Assembly: GCA_029062165.1 (NCBI GenBank)
Contig: JAIDQQ010000017.1
Location: forward strand, 1 to 64,000
DNA from: Ruminococcus sp.
Lineage (GTDB): Bacteria > Bacillota > Clostridia > Oscillospirales > Ruminococcaceae
Length of the DNA: 64,000 nt
Reading direction: 5' to 3'
Made by a program: the position numbers and the translations under genes. Positions 1 through 7,845 of the stretch are shown here, in pieces. Below the pieces are notes generated by a model. That model worked only from the letters and a program-made list of their open reading frames with translations. It searched no databases and was not told the origin of the DNA. Every line of letters starts with the position of its first letter. Within the stretch, counting starts at the first letter, position 1.

Positions 1-135
1 TTAGTAGTGGTAGTAGTTGTAGTGGGCTTAGTAGTGGTAGTAGTTGTAGTGGGCTTGGTAGTGGTAGTAGTTGTAGTGGGCTTGGTAGTGGTAGTAGTTG
101 TAGTGGGCTTAGTAGTGGTAGTAGTTGTTGTAGGC
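1..135. repeat. 27-bp tandem repeat in Thr-rich linker
   Basis: Five head-to-tail copies of a 27-bp unit (1-27, 28-54, 55-81, 82-108, 109-135), nearly identical, inside the GH9 reading frame. On the coding strand each unit encodes nine residues, seven Thr plus Pro-Lys. A degenerate Thr-codon tract continues to about 270. The unit is a multiple of three, so copy-number change would lengthen or shorten the linker without breaking the frame. Confidence 0.9.
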
Positions 136-2237
136 TTGGTTGTGGTGGTAGTCGTCGTAGTGGTTGTTGTGGTAGTTGTAGTTGTCGTAGTAGTGGTTGT
201 TGTGGTTGTTGTAGTCGTCGTAGTAGTAGTGGTTGTGGTAGGTTTAGTAGTTGTAGTGGTAGTAGTAGTCATATCTGCCGGAACTTTATATTCAAAGCTG
301 ATTGATTCAACGTCAAGCGTTACGGAATCGCACCACCATAAACCGAACATCATTTCACTGCTGTTTATTATAGATGTGCTTACTTCGGAAGTATCAAATT
401 CAAGCGTACCGGTTGAACCCATATACTTATTATTGTCAATCTGATGCCAGCCGTCGTCAGTAGAGAATCCCACAGCACTTACTACAGTACCCATATTTCC
501 GGAAGACTTAAGATTTACAGTAATCTTCTGAAGCTGTGCATTTTCGGGGATATAGTCGCCTATTGTAAGGTGAATTTGATTATTGTCTTTACAGTTCAGC
601 GGACTGTTGAGGTTTACTGTTGACTTGTCGTCAGACATATCAACGGACGGTTTAGCAGTAGTAGTTGTTGTAGTAGTTACTTCAACAGGCTTAGCGGTTG
701 AAACGGTAGTAACAACAGGTTTTGACGGAGTATTATTTTCGACGTTACCGAAATCGAAACCGGATTTTATTTCCGGAGCGTTATTTATTACGCTGTCGGC
801 TGTGGAAGCGTCACCGCCGAAGTGTGCGTACAGAGCAGATATAGCAAGTGTAAAGCAGGCGTTGTAATCGAGAGCAGGTTCAGTATACTGGTATTTGTCG
901 GCATTGTCTTCATAGTCACCGCTTGCGGTAGTAGGTCCGCCTATCAAAGCACCGTAAAGAGTATGCGAACATTCATTGCCATTCGGATTAGCACCACGGT
1001 GATGTATTCTTGTAGGATTCTTGTCGCCGTAACCTATAAGGAAACTATAACCTGTCGGGTTGTTGCCGAGGATGTAATCCATCTGCTTTTTAGCATAATT
1101 AAGATATTCGTTATTTCCCTGACCCTCTGCGTAAGTAATGGCGTATTTCTGCCAAGCACAGTTATAACGAGAAGTTCCCCAGCCTGAAATAGGATAATAT
1201 GCCTGATTCTTGTCGCTTACGAGGTTATCCATTTCAAACTTAAGTTCATTGGCGTAAGCGGAATCGCCTGTAAGTCTGTACATCAATGAAGCATATCCGC
1301 CCCATACCTTATCCCAGCAGTAAACCCAGTAGTCATTTTCAGAACCATAACTGCCGTTGTTTGGCTTGAGAGTAGGAAGTGAATAGGTGTCACTGTCGGC
1401 GACGTATAACCACGCTTCAGCCCAAGCCTTTTCGTCAGCGGAACTGCTTGTGCTGTACATATCGCCCATACCGGCAGTTTCGTTACCATTGTAAGCCTTG
1501 CCGAATCTGTAGAGAGCGTCCGCATATTTCAGACATTCAGCGGAATATTCATTGTCGATACCCTGAAATGCCGAAGCAGTCGAAGCAAGTGCGGAAGCCA
1601 TTTCAAATGCGACAGTCGAGTTATTATTTGACTTTGTAGCCCAGTAAGTTTTTCTGTTGTAGTTCTGTGTTTCCGGAGATGACCAGTAATCATGGTCACT
1701 GCTGTCGCTTACGTTGTAGCAGAAAGCGAAAACATCATTGTTTTCTGTAAGATAGGTAGTTTTCATGAAGTAGTCGCAGGTATTTCTAAGAACGTCAAGA
1801 AGATGTGCTTCTGTACCTGTTTCCTTGAAGACTTCCGGATAATCGAAGTAAGCCCAGCCGAGAGAAGTAGCATTGAATCCCATAGTGAGATTAAATTTAA
1901 CATGGTCACCGGCATCATGATAACCGCCGGAAACGTCCACAGTTGAAGAGCCTGTAGCCTGTCTTATAAGTTCCTTTTCAGCGTTTCCGAGACCTACTGC
2001 ATTATCGAGAGAGGCTGTTGAATCATATGTATGACAGTTGCCACGCCAGTTAAGTGAACCGTTATCGACATCACAACCGCATTCATTGGCGTCATAGAAG
2101 TATAAAGATAATGCAAGGGCTTCACCGTAATTGACATCATTGTTTCCTGCATATGATGTCACTGCCATAGCCGAAGTAACTGACGTTGACAATAACAACG
2201 TACTTGTAATAGCTGACAGCATTTTTTTAAGTTTCAT
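1..2237 (-). CDS. GH9 cellulase, secreted, 3' end beyond window
   Basis: Secreted endoglucanase-type glycoside hydrolase of family 9, about 745 codons visible; the C-terminus lies off the left edge. The start at 2237 follows AGGAGG and opens a signal peptide (residues 1 to about 31). GH9 hallmarks are visible: DAGDHVKF near residue 107 (catalytic base Asp), HHRG near 413 and TEPALDYNA near 453 (general acid Glu). After the catalytic domain comes a short Thr linker, then a region at about 533-645 rich in beta-strand pattern that ends near a WW pair and looks like a carbohydrate-binding module of uncertain family, then a long Thr/Pro/Lys linker that runs into the edge. In this kind of organism a dockerin or another binding module is expected next, but it is not visible. 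It has its own promoter at 2304-2332. Confidence 0.95.
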   Translation of the reverse strand, partial: MKLKKMLSAITSTLLLSTSVTSAMAVTSYAGNNDVNYGEALALSLYFYDANECGCDVDNGSLNWRGNCHTYDSTASLDNAVGLGNAEKELIRQATGSSTVDVSGGYHDAGDHVKFNLTMGFNATSLGWAYFDYPEVFKETGTEAHLLDVLRNTCDYFMKTTYLTENNDVFAFCYNVSDSSDHDYWSSPETQNYNRKTYWATKSNNNSTVAFEMASALASTASAFQGIDNEYSAECLKYADALYRFGKAYNGNETAGMGDMYSTSSSADEKAWAEAWLYVADSDTYSLPTLKPNNGSYGSENDYWVYCWDKVWGGYASLMYRLTGDSAYANELKFEMDNLVSDKNQAYYPISGWGTSRYNCAWQKYAITYAEGQGNNEYLNYAKKQMDYILGNNPTGYSFLIGYGDKNPTRIHHRGANPNGNECSHTLYGALIGGPTTASGDYEDNADKYQYTEPALDYNACFTLAISALYAHFGGDASTADSVINNAPEIKSGFDFGNVENNTPSKPVVTTVSTAKPVEVTTTTTTTAKPSVDMSDDKSTVNLNSPLNCKDNNQIHLTIGDYIPENAQLQKITVNLKSSGNMGTVVSAVGFSTDDGWHQIDNNKYMGSTGTLEFDTSEVSTSIINSSEMMFGLWWCDSVTLDVESISFEYKVPADMTTTTTTTTKPTTTTTTTTTTTTTTTTTTTTTTTTTTTTTTTTTTKPTTTTTTTKPTTTTTTTKPTTTTTTTKPTTTTTTTKPTTTTTTT

Positions 2238-2303
2238 ATAGAATCCTCCTGTCTGATTTGTAAAAAATCACCTTAAAATTTCCACGAACTTTAATATATT
2301 TTC

Positions 2304-2332
2304 AGTATATATCCATAAATTGTAAAAGTCAA
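2304..2332 (-). promoter_or_regulatory. Sigma-A promoter of the GH9 gene
   Basis: On the minus strand TTGACT (2327-2332) is followed after 17 bp by TATACT (2304-2309), about 65 bp before the GH9 start. Confidence 0.75.
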
Positions 2333-2527
2333 CAGTTTTTCCGGAAAGTTTACATTTTATTAACATTTGAGGTGAAATTGACCTGAAATTATACCGGAAG
2401 TATAATATATAATTTTCCGAAAATTTACATCTATATACTTTTTTGTATGAAAAAGCGGTTTCAGCGATATTATTTATGAGGTATAAAGGAAAAAAATGTG
2501 TTTAAATTATGAAAAGTCAAAAAAATA
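2333..2527. other. AT-rich divergent spacer, no gene seen
   Basis: Between the divergent GH9 and lysozyme-like promoters. No reading frame with a ribosome binding site and no clear hairpin was seen. It contains two TTCCGGAA-type words (around 2338 and 2393). Confidence 0.5.
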
Positions 2528-2556
2528 TTGACATTATGGCTGAATGAGTGTATAAT
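2528..2556 (+). promoter_or_regulatory. Consensus sigma-A promoter
   Basis: TTGACA (2528-2533), 17-bp spacer, TATAAT (2551-2556), a perfect consensus match. It serves the secreted lysozyme-like gene that starts at 2629. Confidence 0.85.
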
Positions 2557-2628
2557 ACAATTAATCTGTTTGAATAAAACAGTTAAGGTAAAAAATTAAA
2601 ATGACCGCAAATGCAGAAAGGAAAATTT

Positions 2629-3381
2629 ATGCTGAAAAAAACGTTGAAAAGAATCACGAAGTTAATAACTACAGCAGTTATGACAGGTACAATTATTGCG
2701 TCAGTATCGGGAATAAGTGCCAGTGCGTCTGATGTGTGGCAGTCAGATTACGCCGGAAACTACGTCAGAGATGTTCCCTATGGAAATCTCGTCAGCAGTA
2801 TCGCCGGAAGTACGGAATTTAATGTTTTATCATCAGTCACGGCTTATGACGGTACTGTATGGGGCTTCACCGGTGACGGTTATGTATGTCTCGACTACTG
2901 CACACCTGCTCAGACTTACGATTACAATTACGGCTACAACTATAACTCATATAATTTCATGAATTATAACCAGCAGTATATATTTGAACACTTTATAAAT
3001 ATGGGTATGCCTGTTGAAAGTGCCGTTGCAATAGCCTCAAACGCATACGACGAAAGCAGTTGTATAACCACTTCTTACAGTATAGACGTAAACGGGCTTC
3101 CTTCATATGGTATATGTCAGTGGAATGGTATAAGATATGCAAACCTCCGTTTATGGTGTACAAATAACGGCTACGATTATACTTCCCTTGATGGTCAGCT
3201 TGCATATCTCGACTATGAACTTTACGGTACATATTATAATGTATATAATCAGCTTATGTCAGGCGGATACGTATGGGACATGGCGTACATATGGGCAAGT
3301 CAGTTTGAAATATGTTCAGATTCTTACTGGTACACGAGAGGAAACAATGCAGTATATCTTTATGACAATATAATATTATAA
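2629..3381 (+). CDS. Secreted phage-tail-lysozyme-like protein
   Basis: 250-residue secreted protein. The ATG at 2629 is chosen over one 18 bp upstream because AAAGGA lies 6 nt before it and it opens directly on a signal peptide (MLKKTLKR, hydrophobic run, cleavage near residue 35). After a small N-terminal region (about 36-95) there is a Tyr/Asn-rich low-complexity linker, then a C-terminal domain (about 115-250) resembling the phage tail lysozyme family (PF18013): an ASNAYDESS stretch with a candidate catalytic Glu and a YGICQWNG motif. Members cleave peptidoglycan. Function here could be wall remodelling or killing of other bacteria. It stands alone, with a terminator downstream at 3449-3491. 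Confidence 0.75.
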   Translation: MLKKTLKRITKLITTAVMTGTIIASVSGISASASDVWQSDYAGNYVRDVPYGNLVSSIAGSTEFNVLSSVTAYDGTVWGFTGDGYVCLDYCTPAQTYDYNYGYNYNSYNFMNYNQQYIFEHFINMGMPVESAVAIASNAYDESSCITTSYSIDVNGLPSYGICQWNGIRYANLRLWCTNNGYDYTSLDGQLAYLDYELYGTYYNVYNQLMSGGYVWDMAYIWASQFEICSDSYWYTRGNNAVYLYDNIIL

Positions 3382-3448
3382 TTTATAAGATATTGTATCA
3401 GTATAAAGAAGATACTGTTTAAAATCAGAACAGAATACAGACAAAATA

Positions 3449-3491
3449 AAAACTCTGAAACAGAAATTAAAAACTGTTTCAGAGTTTTTTT
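3449..3491 (+). terminator. Bidirectional intrinsic terminator
   Basis: A perfect 15-bp stem (3449-3463 with 3474-3488) followed by T residues, with an A-run on the 5' side that would serve the minus strand. It separates the lysozyme-like gene from tRNA-Trp. Confidence 0.85.
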
Positions 3492-3497
3492 AAATAA

Positions 3498-3573
3498 TGG
3501 CAGGGGCAGAAGGACTTGAACCCTCGGCACGTGGTTTTGGAGACCACTGCTCTACCAACTGAGCTATACCCCT
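3498..3573 (-). tRNA. tRNA-Trp (CCA anticodon)
   Basis: Full cloverleaf on the minus strand: acceptor AGGGGTA with TGCCCCT, D arm with GCTCAGTTGGTAGAGC, anticodon loop CTCCAAA giving anticodon CCA, T arm with TTCAAGT. The 3' CCA is encoded (3498-3500). Confidence 0.95.
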
Positions 3574-3682
3574 ATTTGTACTATTGAATTGTCATGTCCC
3601 TTACAACGTATATTATTATATCATGCTTTTCATGATTTGTCAAGTATTTTTATAAAAATTTATCTTTTAACTATATATCCGT

Positions 3683-3716
3683 AAAAAAAGACTGATTTAT
3701 AAAAAATCAGTCCTTT
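3683..3716 (-). terminator. Intrinsic terminator of the Thr-rich membrane gene
   Basis: Minus strand: 8-bp stem GACTGATT/AATCAGTC (3690-3697 with 3705-3712) followed by seven T residues. It directly abuts the stop codon of the gene that ends at 3715. Confidence 0.8.
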
Positions 3717-4188
3717 AATATTCCCAGTCGTAATCATAATCATTATTGTAATTATAGTCTGTAGTAGTTTCTTCCTGCTTGTCGACGTATGTTGTATAAC
3801 TGTAATCGTAATCGTAATCATAATAATCCATAACAGGAACGTCATGCCCCTCAAATTCGGTTTTAAAGCCCTTGCCGGTAGTGATAGTTATAATAAACTC
3901 CTTGTGTGTAGTGGAAGCTGTTGTTGTCTGCCGTGTATCAGTTTCGGTAACGGAAAAAACAGTCTGTGTGGTGGTAGTAGTTGTTGTTGTGTTATCGCTG
4001 TATGAAACATTCTGTCTGTATATACCGGCACGACCCATACTTGATATTATTTTTTCTGACGGTTTAATTGGGAATCTTACGAAGAAAAGTAATGCAAGAA
4101 AGGTCATCACGACGAAACTTCCGCACGATACCATAGTTATTACTGTTGATTTTTTAAGTCGGGAAAAAGATTTATGTTTTTTTTTCAC
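3715..4188 (-). CDS. Membrane-anchored Thr- and Tyr/Asp-rich protein
   Basis: About 157 residues, unknown function. A basic N-terminus (KKKHKSFSRLKK) precedes one membrane segment (about residues 17-40), a short stalk, a Thr run, a small middle segment and a tail rich in Asp, Tyr and Asn (repeated DY pairs). The topology suggests an extracytoplasmic low-complexity tail anchored by one helix. The GTG at 4188 is preferred: GGAG lies 10 nt upstream, whereas the upstream GTG at 4197 is only 1 nt from it. It has its own promoter and terminator, so it is a single-gene unit. No homologue is recognised. Confidence 0.65.
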   Translation of the reverse strand: MKKKHKSFSRLKKSTVITMVSCGSFVVMTFLALLFFVRFPIKPSEKIISSMGRAGIYRQNVSYSDNTTTTTTTTQTVFSVTETDTRQTTTASTTHKEFIITITTGKGFKTEFEGHDVPVMDYYDYDYDYSYTTYVDKQEETTTDYNYNNDYDYDWEY

Positions 4189-4234
4189 TGCAAACACGCT
4201 CCATGTTACGATTAATAATTAATAATGCATTTTA

Positions 4235-4263
4235 ATTATACTGTTTATTACCGGAAATGTCAA
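4235..4263 (-). promoter_or_regulatory. Sigma-A promoter of the Thr-rich membrane gene
   Basis: Minus strand TTGACA (4258-4263), 17-bp spacer, TATAAT (4235-4240), upstream of the gene starting at 4188. Confidence 0.8.
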
Positions 4264-4292
4264 GCATTATGTCGGAAAATGTCAGCATAAAT

Positions 4293-5066
4293 TTATACAC
4301 TGCCTTTGATATGGTTTATAGCACTTTTTTCAAGCCTTGAAACCTGTGCCTGTGATATACCTATTTCACCTGCTACTTCAACTTGAGTTTTTCCCTTAAG
4401 AAATCGCAGATACAGGATATTCTTTTCACGTTCACCGAGTTCTTTTATAGCGTCTCTTATGAAAAGTTCGTCAAGCCAGCTGTCGACATCATTTCTGTCG
4501 CCAATCTGGTCAAGGATATATAAATTATCTTCGGAATCTGAATAGACCGGTTCATAAAGTGAAACAGGGTCACTGATACTTTCGAGAGCTATTACAACAT
4601 CTGAACGCTTTTCGCCTATATCGTCGGCAATTTCCTGAATATCCGGCTCACGCTGTAGCGACATTGTAAGGCGTTCTTTCGCCTGAATAGCCTTGTATGC
4701 GAGGTCACGCATGGAACGGCTGACTTTCACATGACTGTAGTCACGAAGATGTCGGCGGAGTTCACCGCTTATCATGGGTACGCAGTATGTGGAAAATCTT
4801 ACTTCCTTAGACAAATCAAAATTATTTATAGCCTTTATCAGACCGATAACACCAATCTGAAACAAGTCGTCAATATCCTCACCACGTCCGGTGAATTTCT
4901 GAATCACGCTCAGTACAAGACGTAAATTTCCTTTTATGAGTTTGTCCCTTGCAGATTTGCTGTTGGTAGCCTTTATTTCCCTTAGGAGTTCCATTTTTTC
5001 CTCTTCCTTAAGGACGGTCAGTTCCGCTGTATTTATGCCTGAAATTACCACTTTATTATAAGCCAT
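4293..5066 (-). CDS. sigG: Sporulation sigma factor SigG
   Basis: 257-residue sigma-70 family factor. The N-terminus (MAYNKVVISGINTAEL) matches the characteristic start of SigG, the late forespore sigma factor, and region 2 (GRGEDIDDLFQIGVIGLIKA) and region 4 (GKTQVEVAGEIGISQAQVSRLE) are intact. The start at 5066 is chosen because AGGAG lies 10 nt upstream and the protein then begins as in the family; a start 36 bp further out is possible. In other Firmicutes sigG often sits next to spoIIGA-sigE, which is not the case here. A terminator lies just upstream at 5148-5192, so it is probably transcribed on its own. No forespore promoter was convincingly seen. Confidence 0.92.
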   Translation of the reverse strand: MAYNKVVISGINTAELTVLKEEEKMELLREIKATNSKSARDKLIKGNLRLVLSVIQKFTGRGEDIDDLFQIGVIGLIKAINNFDLSKEVRFSTYCVPMISGELRRHLRDYSHVKVSRSMRDLAYKAIQAKERLTMSLQREPDIQEIADDIGEKRSDVVIALESISDPVSLYEPVYSDSEDNLYILDQIGDRNDVDSWLDELFIRDAIKELGEREKNILYLRFLKGKTQVEVAGEIGISQAQVSRLEKSAINHIKGSV

Positions 5067-5147
5067 AATAAATAATCTCCTGATTTTTTTTATTATGGTC
5101 ATATTATTACCGGAAAATGTTTATTTAATACAATACCTGAAATTGCA

Positions 5148-5192
5148 TAAAAATAACAGGCAGAATACAAAAAATAGATTCTGTAATCTGCC
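5148..5192 (-). terminator. Intrinsic terminator upstream of sigG
   Basis: Minus strand: GGCAGA/TCTGCC extended by TACA/TGTA across a single A-A mismatch (5159-5168 with 5182-5192), followed by a T-rich tail. It would end transcripts from the DUF624-like gene before sigG. Confidence 0.65.
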
Positions 5193-5200
5193 CTGAAATT

Positions 5201-6121
5201 TTATGAAATTCTCTTGCCTTTTGATTTTCTGCGTTTTTCGATAGGTTTTTCCTTACCGCCCATATCCTCGAAAATCTGTTCACTTTCAGGGGAAATATCG
5301 TCCATAAGTTCGGGATTTACTTCGCCAATGCTTGTATAGTAAGGATTTATTACAAATTTCTGTATAACCGGATAACTGTTGAAACAGGTCATGAACCACA
5401 GAAATGATGCCGGTATGAACGGTATCAGCATAAGAAATAACGGTCTCATGTAGATGTAAAGAATAAACATACCGGTCAGGACTACCGCATTTATGAGGAA
5501 TGTTATTATATTCTGTTTGAGTGCCACAAATGCAAGTGCAAACGAATTTTTAATAAGATTCTTGAATGAAAGATTTGTAGCAATCATCATGAGATAGATG
5601 TAGAAATTCATCATAGCTATCACAAGTGCGAGACTTAATGTTATCACCATAGGAATGTACATCAGTTTACTTCCGGATTTTTCCACGAGTACCGGATAGA
5701 CTATAAACGAAGCATACACCGAAAGGGTTATAAAACAGTCGACGAATCCCACAGCGACAGCTTTTTTGAAATTAGTCCGGAATGCCTTGAAGAAATCGTT
5801 TACTATAAAAGAATGTTTTTCAAGTACAAAATTACGTTGTACTTTCATCATACCGGCAGTTGCCGGACCTATACATACTACAAACAGTATAAGCGACAAT
5901 CCGGCACATACCTGTGAAAGAACGGTATTTTTTATGAAACCAAGCGACGCAAGCACTAAGAATATCGGGATAAAAAAAACAAAATATAACATATTCAGTT
6001 CAATAAGTTTCCAGAATTTCCGGAAAAATATTTCAAAAAAAAGCCGTATACCCTTATGTTTCGGGGCATTTTTGGCTATTCCTGAACCTCTGTTTTCAAA
6101 GTCGTTTGAAAATAATGACAA
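5201..6121 (-). CDS. DUF624/YesL-like membrane protein
   Basis: 306 residues, about six membrane helices, resembling the DUF624 (YesL) family: a first helix after FWKLIELNMLYF, a central GPATAGMMKVQRNFV loop typical of the family, and a charged C-terminal tail rich in Lys/Arg/Glu. Function is unknown; members often lie near carbohydrate transporters in Firmicutes, but none is present here. The start is a TTG at 6121, decided by AGGAGGA 10 nt upstream. It lies 32 nt after spoIIM on the same strand, so the two are probably cotranscribed. Confidence 0.75.
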   Translation of the reverse strand: MSLFSNDFENRGSGIAKNAPKHKGIRLFFEIFFRKFWKLIELNMLYFVFFIPIFLVLASLGFIKNTVLSQVCAGLSLILFVVCIGPATAGMMKVQRNFVLEKHSFIVNDFFKAFRTNFKKAVAVGFVDCFITLSVYASFIVYPVLVEKSGSKLMYIPMVITLSLALVIAMMNFYIYLMMIATNLSFKNLIKNSFALAFVALKQNIITFLINAVVLTGMFILYIYMRPLFLMLIPFIPASFLWFMTCFNSYPVIQKFVINPYYTSIGEVNPELMDDISPESEQIFEDMGGKEKPIEKRRKSKGKRIS

Positions 6122-6153
6122 TTTTAAAAATCCTCCTTTTTTTTGACTTTAAT

Positions 6154-6732
6154 TTATCGCAGTCCGGAAAAAATGTAGTTCATTAATGCCGTCAGGACTG
6201 CAACAAGAAAAGATACTGCAATCAATACAAGAAATTCCAGACAGTAAAGCCGGAAAGTTTTATCTGTATGTAATTTTTCCGATATTACGGAAACAAAAAC
6301 TCCGTGTGAAAGTCTCATCAGTTCACGGACTGAAAGAAGCGTTATCACGGAAACGGCGAGACATTCGGGGAGTATCATTATAAGGACTTCAGGCACACCA
6401 TGAAGTCCTTTTACTGTGTATACGTGAGATACTGCCGTACCTATTCCGAAACCACGATACATAAGCATGAGTACGCCTACAGGTTGTCCAATAGCTGAAA
6501 GACCCATTAAAAAAGCGGTCACTGTGAAGACAGTCAGTGACAGGAAAGTATTCCGGAAGACTTCGTAAATAGTACCGCCGGAGAGTTCCGGAATAAAATA
6601 CTGATGTAACCACGGACTTCCCACAGCATGACCGGCTGAATATATCGCACCGGTAAGTATTCCGGCAGTGAGTACGGGTAAGAGAAGTAAGAATTTTGAT
6701 TTTCCTGAATCCGACTGAATAAGTTTTTTCAT
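6154..6732 (-). CDS. spoIIM: Stage II sporulation protein M
   Basis: 192-residue integral membrane protein with about five helices and the SpoIIM core: FRNTFLSLTVFTVTAFLMG followed by a GFGIGTAVSHVY-type loop and a GVPEVLIMILPECL helix. SpoIIM is the membrane anchor of the SpoIID-SpoIIM-SpoIIP machine that thins septal peptidoglycan during engulfment. Neither spoIID nor spoIIP is in the window. The start at 6732 has AGAAAGG about 12 nt upstream, and that ribosome site overlaps one arm of an inverted repeat (6747-6771). Confidence 0.88.
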   Translation of the reverse strand: MKKLIQSDSGKSKFLLLLPVLTAGILTGAIYSAGHAVGSPWLHQYFIPELSGGTIYEVFRNTFLSLTVFTVTAFLMGLSAIGQPVGVLMLMYRGFGIGTAVSHVYTVKGLHGVPEVLIMILPECLAVSVITLLSVRELMRLSHGVFVSVISEKLHTDKTFRLYCLEFLVLIAVSFLVAVLTALMNYIFSGLR

Positions 6733-6746
6733 ATTTTTTCAGACCT

Positions 6747-6771
6747 TTCTGTTATGTAATATATAACAGAA
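6747..6771. repeat. Inverted repeat before spoIIM
   Basis: Nine-base arms TTCTGTTAT (6747-6755) and ATAACAGAA (6763-6771) with a 7-nt spacer. It lies between proC and spoIIM and overlaps the spoIIM ribosome binding site. It has no T tract, so it is not a simple terminator; it may be an operator or an mRNA hairpin. Confidence 0.5.
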
Positions 6772-6797
6772 TATGCACGGATTCAGTAAATTATAAC

Positions 6798-7598
6798 TTA
6801 TTCCTGTGAGAGTTCGTAAGCACGTTTTGTACAGCTTTCGCAACAGTTATCTACTATACCGGTCAGATTTCCCTCGTAGAGACGGTCAAGACCGGCAAGA
6901 GTAGTACCACCAGGGGAAGACACCATTTTAATGAGTTCGTCTATAGTATATCCGGAATCGGTTATCATTTTCGCCGAACCGATAAGACTTTGTGTGAAAA
7001 GTTCGGTTGCGGAATTTTTGTCAATGCCTACTTTTTCGGCATAGTCTATGAAGCCTTTTGCGAAAAGATATATAAATGCCGGACTGCTACCATTAAGAGC
7101 TATGATTTCTTTCATTTTGTCCTTGGATATAACGGAAGCCTTTCCGCACAGACGGAATATATCAAGGACGGTTGAAAATTCCTCTTCCGTCACATTGTCG
7201 TTATGCGACAGTGCAGAAGCCCCCTCACCTATGAGCAGGGGAGTATTAGGCATTACGAGAATAACTTTAGCTTCTGGAATAGTTTTACCGGCTATGAAGT
7301 CGTCAGTTATTCCGGCGGCTATGGAAATAATTACCTTGTCGGCTGTGACAGTCGGGGCGATAGTATCAAGTATTCCGCCCATTATCTGAGGTTTTACCGC
7401 AAGAAATACATACTGACAGACAGAAACAAGTTCGTTTTCGCTTGTACAGGGCTTTACACCGTATTCCGACAGGGCATTTACTTTAGAGGTGTCGGGGTCA
7501 AAAGCGAAAAGTTCGGCATCAGCGGAAGAGCCGGAAATACCTTTCATTATGGCAGTACCCATGTTGCCTGCTCCTATGAATCCGATTTTTACTGACAT
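6798..7598 (-). CDS. proC: Pyrroline-5-carboxylate reductase
   Basis: 266 residues, the normal family length. It reduces 1-pyrroline-5-carboxylate to L-proline with NAD(P)H in the cytoplasm, the last step of proline synthesis. Seen: N-terminal Rossmann motif GFIGAGNMG, the AVKPQ segment, MPNTP, and the C-terminal signature with SPGGTT. It has its own promoter upstream (7633-7661) and lies 65 nt before spoIIM on the same strand. Confidence 0.96.
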   Translation of the reverse strand: MSVKIGFIGAGNMGTAIMKGISGSSADAELFAFDPDTSKVNALSEYGVKPCTSENELVSVCQYVFLAVKPQIMGGILDTIAPTVTADKVIISIAAGITDDFIAGKTIPEAKVILVMPNTPLLIGEGASALSHNDNVTEEEFSTVLDIFRLCGKASVISKDKMKEIIALNGSSPAFIYLFAKGFIDYAEKVGIDKNSATELFTQSLIGSAKMITDSGYTIDELIKMVSSPGGTTLAGLDRLYEGNLTGIVDNCCESCTKRAYELSQE

Positions 7599-7632
7599 AT
7601 ATAATCTCCTTTTTTTAAAAATTTACAATTTT

Positions 7633-7661
7633 ATTATACTATATTATTGACAGGAAATCAA
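7633..7661 (-). promoter_or_regulatory. Sigma-A promoter of proC
   Basis: Minus strand TTGATT (7656-7661), 17-bp spacer, TATAAT (7633-7638), 35 bp upstream of the proC start. Confidence 0.7.
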
Positions 7662-7780
7662 GTATAAATTTGTAAAAATTTCCTGACAGATAGTACATAT
7701 TGAAATCAGTTTAAAATTTTTATGATTTCCGGAAAAATTCTGTACAGAATAACAATTATTTTTTTAATCCGGATAATATG

Positions 7781-7809
7781 TTGAAATAAGTTTTTTTTTG
7801 TGATATAAT
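7781..7809 (+). promoter_or_regulatory. Sigma-A promoter of the serine hydrolase gene
   Basis: TTGAAA (7781-7786), 17-bp spacer, TATAAT (7804-7809), 37 bp before the TTG start at 7846. Confidence 0.7.
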
Positions 7810-7845
7810 AAAAAATATCATTTTAAAAAGGTCTGGTGGTATTCT

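Noticed and set aside
1-135. Tandem repeats as a possible CRISPR array
   Set aside because: Units are directly adjacent with no spacers and are in frame inside a gene.
7-444. Plus-strand frame encoding long Val runs with Gly-Leu
   Set aside because: It is the complement of the Thr-codon linker of the GH9 gene; no ribosome site or start context.
2611-2628. Earlier ATG of the lysozyme-like gene
   Set aside because: The ribosome site lies inside this stretch; the ATG at 2629 has the correct spacing and signal peptide start.
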